DNA of 64,000 bases, taken from contig NZ_JAAOWU010000026.1 of assembly GCF_013778505.1 (NCBI RefSeq), positions 1 through 64,000 of the forward strand. The letters are read 5' to 3'. Both the position numbers and the translations under genes were made by a program. Each line of letters begins with the position of its first letter. The stretch's first letter is position 1. The notes beneath the pieces were generated by a model. It had not been told where the DNA came from. It saw nothing but the letters and a program-made list of their open reading frames with translations, and did no database searches. Positions 7,988 through 16,859 of this stretch are shown piece by piece. This DNA is from Pseudomonas sivasensis. GTDB taxonomy: Bacteria; Pseudomonadota; Gammaproteobacteria; Pseudomonadales; Pseudomonadaceae.

Positions 7988-9346
7988 ATGCCTGCGACCC
8001 GTATCTGGTTAAAAAACCCCCTCGCGATTTTCACTGCCAATGGCCTTGATGCCCGTGGCGGCCTGGTGCAGCAGGACGGTGTGATCACCGAAGTGCTGGG
8101 CTGGGGAAAAGAGCCCGCTGTGCCTTGTGGACAGGTGTTCGACGCACGCGAACACGTGATCCTGCCCGGCCTGATCAACACCCACCATCATTTTTACCAA
8201 ACCCTCACCCGTGCCTGGGCGCCGGTGGTCAATCAGCCGTTGTTCCCCTGGCTGAAAACCCTGTACCCGGTGTGGGCGCGTCTGACGCCCGAGAAACTTG
8301 CTCTGGCCACCAAAGTCGCCTTGGCCGAATTGCTGCTCTCGGGCTGCACCACCGCCGCCGACCACCACTACCTGTTCCCCGACGGCCTGGAAAATGCCAT
8401 CGACGTGCAAGTTGATACGGTGCGCGAATTGGGCATGCGCGCCATGCTTACCCGGGGCTCCATGAGCCTGGGCGAAGCCGACGGTGGCCTCCCGCCGCAA
8501 CAGACCGTGCAACAAGGGCAGGTCATCCTCGACGACAGCCAGCGCCTGATCCGCGAATACCACCAACGCGGCGACGGCGCACAGATCCAGATTGCCCTGG
8601 CGCCTTGCTCGCCGTTCTCCGTCACACCGGAAATCATGCGTGCCAGCGCCGAACTGGCCAACAGCCTAGACGTGCGCCTGCACACCCATCTGGCGGAAAC
8701 CCTCGACGAAGAAGATTTCTGCCTGCAACGCTTCGGCCTGCGCACCGTGGATTACCTCGACAGCGTGGGCTGGCTCGGCCCACGCACTTGGCTGGCACAT
8801 GGCATTCACTTCAACCCTGATGAAATCGCCCGCCTTGGCGCCGCCGGTACCGGTATCTGCCACTGCCCAAGCTCAAATATGCGCCTGGCGTCCGGCATCT
8901 GCCCTACCCTCGACTTGCTAGCCGCGGGCGCGCCCATCGGCCTGGGCGTGGACGGTTCCGCCTCCAATGATGCATCGAACATGATTCTCGAAGCACGACA
9001 GGCCCTGTACATCCAGCGTCTACGTTATGGCGCAGAAAAGATCACCCCCGAAGGCGTGCTCGGCTGGGCCACCAAAGGTTCGGCGCAGTTGCTGGGGCGT
9101 ACGGATATCGGTGAATTGGCCGTGGGTAAACAGGCGGATCTGGCGCTGTTCAAACTTGATGAGCTGCGGTTCTCCGGTAGCCATGATCCGATTTCGGCGC
9201 TGCTGTTGTGTGGTGCGGATCGTGCGGATCGGGTGATGGTCGCGGGCAAATGGCGAGTGATCGACGGGCAGGTCGAGGGCCTGGATCTGAAACGTTTGAT
9301 CGCCGATCACAGCCAGGCGGCGCGACGATTGATCGCAGGGACCTAA
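7988..9346 (+). CDS. 8-oxoguanine deaminase (amidohydrolase)
   Basis: A 452-aa metal-dependent amidohydrolase of the TRZ/ATZ/guanine-deaminase group, matching P. aeruginosa PA0142, which deaminates 8-oxoguanine to urate. Metal ligands are visible: HxH in NTHHHF (His66, His68), HTHLAET (about 230), AHGIHF (about 265) and the catalytic Asp in GVDGSASND (about 315). GAGGAG precedes the ATG. In P. aeruginosa PA0142 is also close to the adenine deaminase gene (PA0148), as here. The product would feed urate or xanthine degradation, which fits the upstream NCS2 permease. Substrate is inferred from family resemblance. Confidence 0.9.
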   Translation: MPATRIWLKNPLAIFTANGLDARGGLVQQDGVITEVLGWGKEPAVPCGQVFDAREHVILPGLINTHHHFYQTLTRAWAPVVNQPLFPWLKTLYPVWARLTPEKLALATKVALAELLLSGCTTAADHHYLFPDGLENAIDVQVDTVRELGMRAMLTRGSMSLGEADGGLPPQQTVQQGQVILDDSQRLIREYHQRGDGAQIQIALAPCSPFSVTPEIMRASAELANSLDVRLHTHLAETLDEEDFCLQRFGLRTVDYLDSVGWLGPRTWLAHGIHFNPDEIARLGAAGTGICHCPSSNMRLASGICPTLDLLAAGAPIGLGVDGSASNDASNMILEARQALYIQRLRYGAEKITPEGVLGWATKGSAQLLGRTDIGELAVGKQADLALFKLDELRFSGSHDPISALLLCGADRADRVMVAGKWRVIDGQVEGLDLKRLIADHSQAARRLIAGT

Positions 9347-9364
9347 GTAAACACCGTTCAACAT

Positions 9365-9409
9365 GCGGGAGGGGAACGTCGATTCGTCGCACCGCCCCTC
9401 CCGCTTTTT
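9365..9409 (+). terminator. Rho-independent terminator after 8-oxoguanine deaminase
   Basis: A perfect 10-bp stem GCGGGAGGGG / CCCCTCCCGC (9365-9374, 9395-9404) with a 20-base loop and a T5 run on the plus strand. There is no T-run on the minus strand, so it acts for the plus-strand gene only; the convergent antiporter gene ends at 9423. Confidence 0.8.
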
Positions 9410-9422
9410 ATCTGCGGTGTTC

Positions 9423-10514
9423 TTACAATCCCAGCAGCGACAACATGATGAATGTCGCAAACAGCACAAAATGGGTCATGCCTTCGATAGCGTTGGTTTC
9501 GCCATCGTTGAGGTTGATCGCACTGACAATCAGCGTGATAAACACCATCACCGTTTGCACCGGCGTCATCGCCATCTGGAAAGGCTGGCCAGTGTAGAGC
9601 GCCATGGCCTCCATCACCGGCACCGTCAAAATCACCGTCGACAACGACGCTCCCAGTGCAATATTCACCACCGACTGCATGCGGTTGGCCAATGCGGCGC
9701 GCAAGGCCGTGAGAATTTCCGGTGCCGCCGAAATGGCTGCAACCACAATCGCCGTAATCACCGGCGGTGCGCCCGTGCCTTCCAGACCCAGGTCGAGGGT
9801 CTTGGACATCACCTCGGCCAACGCGCCAATCACAATCACGCCAAACACCAACGTGCCGATGGAGAACACCAGATTCACCGGCGGCGTTTGCTCCTCTTCC
9901 GGCAGTTTTTTGCGGCGTTTTTCCGGATAGCTGTAGCTGAAGAAATAACTGTGCGGCCCCACCTGCATGCGCAGGAACAAGGTGTAGAGCACCACCATCG
10001 CGCCAATGGTGAAGGCCGAGTAAATTTTCCAGTCAGCTTCGGGGATGAATTCCGGCACCACCATCGACACGCCCATGGCGGTGAGGATCATCACGCTGTA
10101 GGTGCGCGCCGAGTCGTCGTTATAGGACTGCTCGCCGTGCTTGATGCCGCCCATCAAGGCGGCCAGGCCGAGGATGCCGTTGATATCCAGCATCACTGCC
10201 GAATAAATAGTGTCACGCACCAGGGTGGGCGATGGCTCATTACTCATCATGATCGCCAGGATCACCACTTCCACCAGCACGGCGGCCAGGGTAAGGATCA
10301 TGGTGCCGTAGGGGTCGCCAACTTTCTCCGCCAGTTGCTCGGCGTGGTGGGCCACGCGCATCGACGCCACTACGATAAAACCAATCAGCGCCACGCCTGC
10401 CAACAGCGCGACTATTTGCCCGCTGTGCAGCATCCAGTGCTCCAGCGGGTAGGCGGCGATGGCGGCAATCAGCGCCAGTAGCATGAATTTTTCTTGCTTG
10501 AGGGAGGTGAGCAT
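9423..10514 (-). CDS. chaA: ChaA-type calcium/cation:proton antiporter
   Basis: A 363-aa inner-membrane protein of the CaCA exchanger superfamily, close to ChaA (Ca2+/H+, Na+(K+)/H+ exchange). Two inverted alpha-repeats are visible: GDPYGTMILTLAAVLVEV near residue 66 and AAISAAPEILTALRAAL near 258, each carrying the acidic residue needed for ion binding. A charged cytoplasmic loop (PEKRRKKLPEEE) separates the halves. It is a single gene, convergent with 8-oxoguanine deaminase and divergent from adenine deaminase across 194 bp. Confidence 0.9.
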   Translation of the reverse strand: MLTSLKQEKFMLLALIAAIAAYPLEHWMLHSGQIVALLAGVALIGFIVVASMRVAHHAEQLAEKVGDPYGTMILTLAAVLVEVVILAIMMSNEPSPTLVRDTIYSAVMLDINGILGLAALMGGIKHGEQSYNDDSARTYSVMILTAMGVSMVVPEFIPEADWKIYSAFTIGAMVVLYTLFLRMQVGPHSYFFSYSYPEKRRKKLPEEEQTPPVNLVFSIGTLVFGVIVIGALAEVMSKTLDLGLEGTGAPPVITAIVVAAISAAPEILTALRAALANRMQSVVNIALGASLSTVILTVPVMEAMALYTGQPFQMAMTPVQTVMVFITLIVSAINLNDGETNAIEGMTHFVLFATFIMLSLLGL

Positions 10515-10708
10515 TCGAGGCCTTTTTCGTACAGCAAATCAGTCATTGATGGGGTACAGACTGCGCCACGCTGCTAACGTTTCGTTACACCTTAGTTCAC
10601 AACCCTCTTGCGCGAATAAAACGAATACTCTCCTGCCGGTCAGGTTTTACCGATTATTTCGGCTATGCCCTGTAGAATGCCGCCATTGCACCTGATGAGA
10701 ATTTAGAC

Positions 10709-11662
10709 ATGTACGATTGGCTCAACGCCCTGCCCAAGGCTGAACTGCACCTGCACCTGGAGGGCTCGCTGGAGCCTGAGCTGCTGTTCGCCCTGGCCGA
10801 GCGCAACAAGATTGCGCTGCCATGGAACGACGTCGAAACCTTGCGCAAGGCCTACGCGTTCAACAACCTGCAAGAGTTTCTGGACCTGTATTACAAGGGC
10901 GCCGATGTGCTGCGCACGTCTCAGGACTTCTACGACCTGACCTGGGCCTACCTGCTGCGCTGCAAAGAGCAGAACGTGATCCACACCGAACCCTTCTTCG
11001 ACCCGCAAACCCACACCGACCGTGGCGTGCCGTTCGAAGTCGTACTCAACGGTATCGCCGCAGCACTCAAAGATGGCGAGCAGCAACTGGGCATCACCAG
11101 CGGGCTGATCCTCAGCTTCCTGCGTCACCTGAGCGAAGACGAAGCACAAAAAACCCTCGACCAGGCGCTGCCGTTCCGTGATGCGTTCGTGGCCGTGGGC
11201 CTGGACAGCTCCGAGATGGGTCACCCGCCAAGCAAGTTCCAGCGCGTGTTCGACCGTGCCCGCCATGAAGGCTTCCTCACCGTTGCCCACGCCGGCGAAG
11301 AAGGCCCACCGGAGTACATCTGGGAAGCCATCGACCTGCTGAAAATCCAGCGAATCGACCATGGCGTGCGCGCCATCGAAGACGAACGCCTGATGCAGCG
11401 CATCATCGACGAGCAGATCCCACTCACCGTGTGCCCGCTGTCCAACACCAAGCTCTGCGTGTTCGACGACATGGCCCAGCACAACATCCTCGACATGCTT
11501 GAGCGTGGCGTGAAAGTGACCGTGAACTCCGATGACCCTGCCTACTTCGGCGGTTATGTCACCGAGAACTTCCACGCGCTGTACACCTCCTTGGGCATGA
11601 CCCAGGACCAGGCCAAACGCCTGGCGCAGAACAGCCTGGATGCGCGACTCGTAAAGCCCTGA
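10709..11662 (+). CDS. add: Adenine/adenosine deaminase
   Basis: A 317-aa zinc amidohydrolase of the adenosine-deaminase family. Ligands and catalytic motifs: HLH (His14, His16), VAHAGEEG with the catalytic Glu, QRIDHG, and SDDPAYFGG. It corresponds to P. aeruginosa PA0148, shown to prefer adenine over adenosine, so adenine deaminase (hypoxanthine-forming) is the better functional name. The 194-bp upstream gap contains a good -10 (TAGAAT, 10673-10678) but no convincing -35. It completes the purine-salvage theme of this region. Confidence 0.92.
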   Translation: MYDWLNALPKAELHLHLEGSLEPELLFALAERNKIALPWNDVETLRKAYAFNNLQEFLDLYYKGADVLRTSQDFYDLTWAYLLRCKEQNVIHTEPFFDPQTHTDRGVPFEVVLNGIAAALKDGEQQLGITSGLILSFLRHLSEDEAQKTLDQALPFRDAFVAVGLDSSEMGHPPSKFQRVFDRARHEGFLTVAHAGEEGPPEYIWEAIDLLKIQRIDHGVRAIEDERLMQRIIDEQIPLTVCPLSNTKLCVFDDMAQHNILDMLERGVKVTVNSDDPAYFGGYVTENFHALYTSLGMTQDQAKRLAQNSLDARLVKP

Positions 11663-11708
11663 CGTGAGCGAATGTTGGAGTGAGCGCCTGTGACCACGGC
11701 GCCTGCTC

Positions 11709-12395
11709 CTACAGCGCGGCCAATCGGGCGATCTCTTCAAGCCCGACGTCGTTGACCACCACAGCCTGGGACTCGTTGACCAGGCTGATCCAGTTCGATT
11801 GCAGGAACAACTGAAACAGCCCAGCACCCAGCGCGCCCCCGAGGTGTGGTTGCTGCTGGCTCCAGTCAAAACAATCGCACAGCAGCGGCATTGCCAATGC
11901 TTGGGTAAAAATGCCCAGGCCCGCCATTTGCTGCGCGCCCTTGAATGTGACGGCGAGGCGTTGCTCATGGCGCTCGATCCACCTCGCCGCCATCATTCGT
12001 TCATACAACTGCGCCGCCAGCTCGCCACCAAGATGACCATGACACAGCCGAGCACGGCGTAATGACGGCGGCGCAACCAAGACCTGCGTTGAAACACCCG
12101 GCGCACTGCGTGTGGCACTGGCCAGGGTAGTACTGGCCAAGGCATGGATGGCGGCGCTGACATCGCCGTCTGCCAAGCGAAACAGTCGCTTGCCATACCG
12201 CGCTTCGGTTCGCAGCAAGCCGCTACTGGTCAGCCGCGCCAGATGTGCATTGGCCGAGGCCGACGGTAGACCGGTAAGTGCCGCCAGTTCCTTCGACGAC
12301 TTCGCCGAGCCGTCCATCAAGGACCACAGCATGGCTGTGCGTTTTGGCTCAGCAAGCAAGCTGGCAATCTGACTAATGCATGGTGCTTCTTCCAT
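11709..12395 (-). CDS. ArsR-family winged-helix regulator
   Basis: A 228-aa protein with an N-terminal ArsR/HTH_20-type winged helix: SQIASLLAEPKRTAMLWSLM, then SKELAALTGLPSASANAHLA as the recognition helix region. The C-terminal half (about 130 residues) resembles no metal-binding ArsR tail that I recognise; it contains CHGHLGGELA and LCDCFDW, so cysteine/histidine sensing is possible but unproven. The start is fixed by AGGGAG seven bases upstream of ATG at 12395. It stands alone between adenine deaminase and a LysR gene; target unknown. Confidence 0.82.
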   Translation of the reverse strand: MEEAPCISQIASLLAEPKRTAMLWSLMDGSAKSSKELAALTGLPSASANAHLARLTSSGLLRTEARYGKRLFRLADGDVSAAIHALASTTLASATRSAPGVSTQVLVAPPSLRRARLCHGHLGGELAAQLYERMMAARWIERHEQRLAVTFKGAQQMAGLGIFTQALAMPLLCDCFDWSQQQPHLGGALGAGLFQLFLQSNWISLVNESQAVVVNDVGLEEIARLAAL

Positions 12396-12532
12396 CGATT
12401 CACTCCCTGTCGAATTACTTTTCTGATGCGGTAGGCGCCAGAGTATAAGTGCGCCAAGGGCGGGTTCCGTGGCGTCTGACAGCCAGAGTAGGGACGGGTT
12501 TTGAGTGAAATTTCCTTGCGTTACGGAGGCTA

Positions 12533-13459
12533 TTACACGACGTCCAATCGCTCCGACAATTGAGCCGTCAATGTCGCACAGCGAGCTACAAGCATTTCCC
12601 GCAGCAGGTTGATGGGTTTGCTCAACTGCGCGCGATGGGCACACAGCAGATTGAGCGGCGTGCGCTCGCCGCGCAGCTCCGGCAGGATCAGGCGCAGTCG
12701 TCCAGCCAGCACGTCGGTGCTCACATCCAGCCAGGATTTATAGGCAATGCCCATACCCGCCACGGCCCAGCGGCGCACCACATCGGCGTCGTCGCTGAAG
12801 CGGTCGCCGCTGACCGTCAGGCTGACTTCGCGCTTGCCGTCGTGAAACGTCCAGTGGTCATGCACTCGGGTGCCGAGCATATACAGCAAGCAATTGTGCT
12901 GGGCCAATTGCTCCAGGTGTCGAGGCTCACCGTGGCGTGCGAGGTAACTGGGGGCTGCGCACAGCACACGAACGTTGCGCGGCGCGACGGGCAGTGCAAT
13001 CAGGCTGGAGTCCTCGGGCTCACCATAACGCAGGGCAATGTCCACCGGCTGGCGGAACAGGTCGGCAATCCGGTCACCCAACAGCAGGCGTACGGCGAGC
13101 TGCGGATACTCACGCTGGAACTCGTCCAGCCACGGCAGCAGTTGGTTGCGGCCGAAATCCGAGGGCGCCGACAGTTGCAGCACACCGCTGACATGGTCCT
13201 GACCGCTGGCCAAAAGACGTCGCCCTTCATCAAGGGAGCTCAACGAGGCGCGGGCGTATTCCAGAAAGCCCTCGCCTTCGGCAGTCAGGCGCAGGCTGCG
13301 GGTGGAACGGGCCAGCAAGCGCGCGCCCAATTGTTGCTCGATACGCTTGAGCGCCGCGCTGGCCACGGCAGGCGACAGGTCCATCACCCGCGCCGCCGCC
13401 GACAAACTCCCCAAGTCCGCAGCGCGCACAAACAACTGCAAATCATCAAAACGCAGCAT
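12533..13459 (-). CDS. LysR-family regulator
   Basis: A 308-aa LysR-type regulator of the YafC/DsdC-like group. The HTH is at residues 3-60 (LSAAARVMDLSPAVASAALK), followed by the effector-binding fold. The start is placed at MLRFDDLQLF (13459), the usual beginning for this group, with GGTGGG just upstream; in-frame starts at 13471 or 13477 are possible. It is divergent from the monooxygenase-domain and oxidoreductase genes across 116 bp, the classic arrangement for a LysR gene and its target operon. Inducer unknown. Confidence 0.87.
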   Translation of the reverse strand: MLRFDDLQLFVRAADLGSLSAAARVMDLSPAVASAALKRIEQQLGARLLARSTRSLRLTAEGEGFLEYARASLSSLDEGRRLLASGQDHVSGVLQLSAPSDFGRNQLLPWLDEFQREYPQLAVRLLLGDRIADLFRQPVDIALRYGEPEDSSLIALPVAPRNVRVLCAAPSYLARHGEPRHLEQLAQHNCLLYMLGTRVHDHWTFHDGKREVSLTVSGDRFSDDADVVRRWAVAGMGIAYKSWLDVSTDVLAGRLRLILPELRGERTPLNLLCAHRAQLSKPINLLREMLVARCATLTAQLSERLDVV

Positions 13460-13575
13460 CCACCCACCCATTATCAAAATATTATTGAAACAGAGTGCTG
13501 TTTTAGCCGCTTTTATCTTCAGGGGAAATGACCAATCATCTGTCCATCCCGTTCATTACGTATCTGGAATTGAAT

Positions 13576-13869
13576 ATGCCCACAGCTTTTAACGTCATCG
13601 CAACGCTGATCGCCAAACCTGGCCAACAGGCCACCCTGGAAACCCTGCTGCGCGGCCTGCTGGAACCTACCCGCCTTGAAGCCGGTTGCGAGCAATACGA
13701 CCTGCACCAAGACCTGCAACACCCCGAGACTTTCTACATGCTCGAACGCTGGAGCGATGACGCCGCACTGGCCGACCATGACCAAAGCGCACATATCCAA
13801 AGTTTTCGCGCCAAGGCCGCTGATGTACTCGAACACTTCGAACTCAAGCGCCTGAAGTTTCTCGCCTGA
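13576..13869 (+). CDS. Antibiotic-biosynthesis-monooxygenase (ABM) domain protein
   Basis: A 97-aa dimeric alpha+beta-barrel protein of the ABM/YgiN type: FNVIATLIAKPGQQATLETL, then AGCEQYDLHQD and FYMLERWSD. Homologues include quinol monooxygenase YgiN, though many members have no proven activity. I chose ATG 13576 (MPTAFNV); a start at 13528 would add 16 poorly conserved residues. It is followed 24 bp later by a quinone-reductase-like gene and is divergent from a LysR regulator, so the pair may act on a quinone or other electrophile under that regulator. Confidence 0.82.
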   Translation: MPTAFNVIATLIAKPGQQATLETLLRGLLEPTRLEAGCEQYDLHQDLQHPETFYMLERWSDDAALADHDQSAHIQSFRAKAADVLEHFELKRLKFLA

Positions 13870-13893
13870 TCACCGCCTTTTTCCGGAGCCCTC

Positions 13894-14907
13894 ATGAAAG
13901 CCATTGCCTACTACGCATCACTGCCAATCACCGATGAAAAATCCCTGCAAGACATCGAATTGCCGGCGCCCGTCGCCGGCCCACGCGACCTGCTGGTGGA
14001 AGTCAAAGCCATCTCGGTGAACCCCGTGGACACCAAGGTCCGCCAGAACGTCGCCCCGGAAAACGGCGCCGCCAAAGTGCTGGGCTGGGACGTCGCCGGT
14101 GTGGTCAAGGCAGTCGGCAGTGACGTGAGCCTGTTCAAGGTCGGCGACAAGGTGTTCTACGCCGGCTCCTTGGTACGCCCAGGTGGCAACAGTGAACTGC
14201 ACACTGTGGACGAGCGTATCGTCGGCCATATGCCCAAGAGCCTGAGCTTTGCCGAAGCCGCCGCGCTGCCGCTGACCGCCATCACCGCCTGGGAACTGCT
14301 GTTCGAGCGCCTGCAGGTGCGTGAAGGTAAAGAAGACGAAGGCCAGAGCCTGCTTATCGTTGGTGCCGCAGGTGGCGTGGGTTCGATCCTGACCCAACTG
14401 GCCAGCCAGCTCACCGGATTGAAAGTAATCGGCACCGCCTCGCGCCCGGAAACCCAGGAATGGACCAAGGCCCTCGGCGCCGACCTGGTGATCGACCACA
14501 GCCAACCGCTGAGTGAAGCGTTGAAACAAGCCGGCCACCCGCAGGTCACCCACGTCGCCAGCCTGACCCAAACCGAGCATCACCTGGACCAGTTGGTCGA
14601 AGCGCTGCAACCTCAAGGCAAGCTGGCACTGATCGACGACCCCAAGGCGTTGGACGTGAGCAAACTTAAGCGCAAGAGCCTGTCGCTGCATTGGGAGTTT
14701 ATGTACACGCGCTCGATGTTCGAGACGCCGGACATGATTGAGCAGCACAACCTACTCAATCGCGTGGCCGAGCTGATCGACGCTGGCACCTTGAAAACCA
14801 CGGTGGGCGAGCACTTCGGCGTGATCAATGCGGCGAATCTGCGCCGGGCCCATGCACTGCTGGAAAGCGGCAAGGCCAAGGGCAAGATCGTGCTGGAAGG
14901 GTTCTAA
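13894..14907 (+). CDS. Zinc-independent alcohol dehydrogenase/quinone reductase-like MDR protein
   Basis: A 337-aa medium-chain dehydrogenase/reductase of the zeta-crystallin/quinone oxidoreductase type. It has an N-terminal GroES-like domain (SVNPVDTKVR, GWDVAGVV) and an NADPH-binding Rossmann motif GAAGGVGS near residue 157. The cysteine cluster that binds structural zinc in true alcohol dehydrogenases is absent. It is likely an operon with the preceding ABM gene (24-bp gap), controlled by the divergent LysR protein. Probable role: NADPH-dependent reduction of quinones or enones; substrate not determinable. Confidence 0.87.
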   Translation: MKAIAYYASLPITDEKSLQDIELPAPVAGPRDLLVEVKAISVNPVDTKVRQNVAPENGAAKVLGWDVAGVVKAVGSDVSLFKVGDKVFYAGSLVRPGGNSELHTVDERIVGHMPKSLSFAEAAALPLTAITAWELLFERLQVREGKEDEGQSLLIVGAAGGVGSILTQLASQLTGLKVIGTASRPETQEWTKALGADLVIDHSQPLSEALKQAGHPQVTHVASLTQTEHHLDQLVEALQPQGKLALIDDPKALDVSKLKRKSLSLHWEFMYTRSMFETPDMIEQHNLLNRVAELIDAGTLKTTVGEHFGVINAANLRRAHALLESGKAKGKIVLEGF

Positions 14908-14921
14908 AACAACGGCTGTCA

Positions 14922-14957
14922 GTGTTGTCCGTTATTCGTGTGAGTAATGGACGACAC
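14922..14957 (+). other. 15-bp stem-loop with G-U pairs after the MDR gene
   Basis: Arms GTGTTGTCCGTTATT (14922-14936) and AGTAATGGACGACAC (14943-14957) pair along their full length as RNA if three G-U wobbles are allowed, with a 6-base loop. It pairs fully only in the plus-strand transcript, where it follows the MDR stop codon by 15 bp. No T-run follows, so it is not a canonical terminator. Confidence 0.5.
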
Positions 14958-15054
14958 CGCTAGTCAGAGAGTTGATCTTTGTCATATTTGTGAGCGTATC
15001 CGGGGTTTATATTGGCCGCCTTTGCCACGATTCTTTTACGTGAGGAAGTCAGCA

Positions 15055-15228
15055 ATGAAGATCCTGATAAAAGCGTTAGCAAAATCCCAGTGGGAGGTCC
15101 GTCTGGACCAGAAAGCCATTACTTTCCACACTGAAGCCGAGGCGCGCGCCTTTGCCGATACCCTGCAAGCGCGTATCAAGGCGCCCCACCGTTTTCCAAT
15201 CAGCCAGCAACACTCCGCCGCTGGCTGA
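15055..15228 (+). CDS. Small conserved-looking protein of unknown function
   Basis: A 57-aa protein starting MKILIKALAK at ATG 15055, preceded by GTGAGGAAG at good spacing. It contains a compact alpha/beta-looking segment: a basic strand, QWEVRLDQKAITFH, then the helix EAEARAFADTLQARIKA. The predicted charge is basic and there is no signal peptide. The layout resembles short DUF2188-type proteins but I cannot assign it. It is convergent with the Bcr/CflA gene, whose stop is 9 bp away. Confidence 0.65.
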   Translation: MKILIKALAKSQWEVRLDQKAITFHTEAEARAFADTLQARIKAPHRFPISQQHSAAG

Positions 15229-15236
15229 CCCACCTC

Positions 15237-16430
15237 TCAGCCCTGCGCCTGCAAGGCTCTGGCCCGTTGCAGGCGTTGGGTCGACACGGCCACCGTCACC
15301 GCCAATACACCGCACAGGCTGATGACCATAGCCATTGGCATGGCCGTGCCATCGTGCAACACCCCCACCAGCGACGCCGCCCCCGCCGCCACACCGAACT
15401 GGATGCAGCCGAGCAATGCCGACGCACTGCCTGCCCGAGCGCCCTGCCCGCTCATGGCACACGCCGAGGTGTTGGGCAAAATGCAGCCCAGACTGGCGAT
15501 GCAGATAAACAGCGGCACCAGCAATGGCCATAGCGCATCGGTGCGCAACGCCGTGATGCCCAGCAGCGTCAGACCCGCCAGCAGATACACCCACACCGAA
15601 CGCGACAGCAAAAACGCCGGGCCACGCTTGGCCAGCAAGCGAGCGTTGAGCTGCGCCACCAGGATGAAGCCAGCGGCGTTGGAGCCGAATACCCAGCCGT
15701 AATGCTCAGCGGGCACGCCATACAGTTTGATAAACACGAACGGTGAACCCGCGATGTAGGCAAACATCCCGGCAATCGACAGCGCGCCGGTAAGGGCGTA
15801 ACCGAGGTAAACCCGGTCGGACAACAGCCCAAAATAGCGGCGCAACGAGCCCGACAACGGCTGGCGTGGCTGATGGGCTGGAAAGGTTTCAGGCAAGCCG
15901 AATGCCACGGCGATAGCGGCCATCACACTGAAGACCGTCAATGCCAGGAAAATCGACTGCCAGCCCCACAACCCGACCATCACCCCGCCGGCCAGCGGCG
16001 CAAGAATCGGCGCCAGGCCGGTCACCAGCATCAACTGGGAAAACACCTTGGCCGAGCCCACGGCATCGCATTTGTCGCTGACCACCGCGCGGGAAATCAC
16101 CATGCCCGCGCAACCGCCCAGGGCCTGCACGAAGCGCGCGCCAATCAGCCAATCGAGGGAGGGCGCGTAGGCGCAGGCGAAGGACGCCAGGGTAAACAGG
16201 GTCACGCCGCTGAGCAGCGGCCCGCGCCGACCAAAACGGTCCGCCAGCGGGCCATAGATCAATTGGCCAATGGCCAGGCCGGCGAAGTACACCGCCAGGG
16301 TCAGCTGGATGTGTTTTTCATCGGTGGCAAACGCCGTGGCCATCGCCGGGAAGCCCGGCAGGTAGAAATCGATCGCCAGCGGCGCAAAGGCGCTCAAGGC
16401 ACCCAGAATCAGGATTATGCGAAGGTTCAT
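15237..16430 (-). CDS. Bcr/CflA-family multidrug efflux MFS transporter
   Basis: A 397-aa 12-helix major facilitator, proton-driven drug exporter of the Bcr/CflA subfamily. Early motif FAPLAIDFYLPGFPAM and MFS motif A (GPLADRFGRRGPLLSG, residues about 60-75) are typical, as is motif C in RAVVSDKC...LAPILAPLAGG. Length is normal. It stands as a single gene; the copper cluster begins 84 bp upstream but is separately regulated. Substrate unknown; Bcr relatives export bicyclomycin, sulfonamides or chloramphenicol-like compounds. Confidence 0.9.
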   Translation of the reverse strand: MNLRIILILGALSAFAPLAIDFYLPGFPAMATAFATDEKHIQLTLAVYFAGLAIGQLIYGPLADRFGRRGPLLSGVTLFTLASFACAYAPSLDWLIGARFVQALGGCAGMVISRAVVSDKCDAVGSAKVFSQLMLVTGLAPILAPLAGGVMVGLWGWQSIFLALTVFSVMAAIAVAFGLPETFPAHQPRQPLSGSLRRYFGLLSDRVYLGYALTGALSIAGMFAYIAGSPFVFIKLYGVPAEHYGWVFGSNAAGFILVAQLNARLLAKRGPAFLLSRSVWVYLLAGLTLLGITALRTDALWPLLVPLFICIASLGCILPNTSACAMSGQGARAGSASALLGCIQFGVAAGAASLVGVLHDGTAMPMAMVISLCGVLAVTVAVSTQRLQRARALQAQG

Positions 16431-16514
16431 CAGGCACCCAAGAGAGTCGGCAGCCCGACAGTCTAGCCGGGCCTGGATGCCTTGAACATAACGATAGCTC
16501 GCTAACTATTAAAA

Positions 16515-16712
16515 TCAGGCGAGCTTGGCGCTGTAGCCTTCCTCAGTGATCAAGCTGATCACCTCTTCGGCAGACAAGCGGCTTTCCACGCCCACTTCCT
16601 TGGCGGCCAGGTCGACCTTCACACTGGCGCTTGAATCCTTACTCTGTACCGCCTGGGTCACCGCCCGGACGCAATGGCCGCAGGTCATTCCTTCAACACT
16701 GAATACTTGCAT
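16515..16712 (-). CDS. copZ: CopZ-type copper chaperone
   Basis: A 65-aa single heavy-metal-associated domain. The Cu(I)-binding motif GMTCGHC (Cys11, Cys14) is near the N-terminus and the C-terminal EEGYSAKLA completes the ferredoxin-like fold. It should carry cytosolic Cu(I) to CopA and CueR. AGGAG lies seven bases before the ATG at 16712. Its promoter carries a CueR-type operator (16742-16772) with the 19-bp spacer of MerR-family promoters, so copper induction through the cueR gene in this cluster is expected. Confidence 0.92.
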   Translation of the reverse strand: MQVFSVEGMTCGHCVRAVTQAVQSKDSSASVKVDLAAKEVGVESRLSAEEVISLITEEGYSAKLA

Positions 16713-16741
16713 GACATAACTCCTTTGATGAGGTTGAACCC

Positions 16742-16772
16742 AGTCTCGACCTTGCCACAATGGCAAGGTCAA
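16742..16772 (-). promoter_or_regulatory. CueR-controlled promoter of copZ
   Basis: Minus strand: -35 TTGACC (16767-16772), 19-bp spacer, -10 GAGACT (16742-16747). The spacer contains the dyad ACCTTGCC-N4-GGCAAGGT (ACCTT and AAGGT arms 11 bp apart). This is the architecture of E. coli copA/cueO promoters, where CueR untwists an overlong spacer when it binds Cu(I). Confidence 0.85.
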
Positions 16773-16859
16773 GTTCTGAAAAAATCGGCCGGGCTGGTAT
16801 TCGGCGGCACTGTCGGCCAAGCTTGAACCATCTTTGATTCACACCACGGAGCATTCGCC

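Noticed and set aside
11673..11711. Imperfect inverted repeat after adenine deaminase considered as a terminator
   Set aside because: The stem is interrupted, it runs into the stop codon of the ArsR gene, and no T-run follows on either strand.
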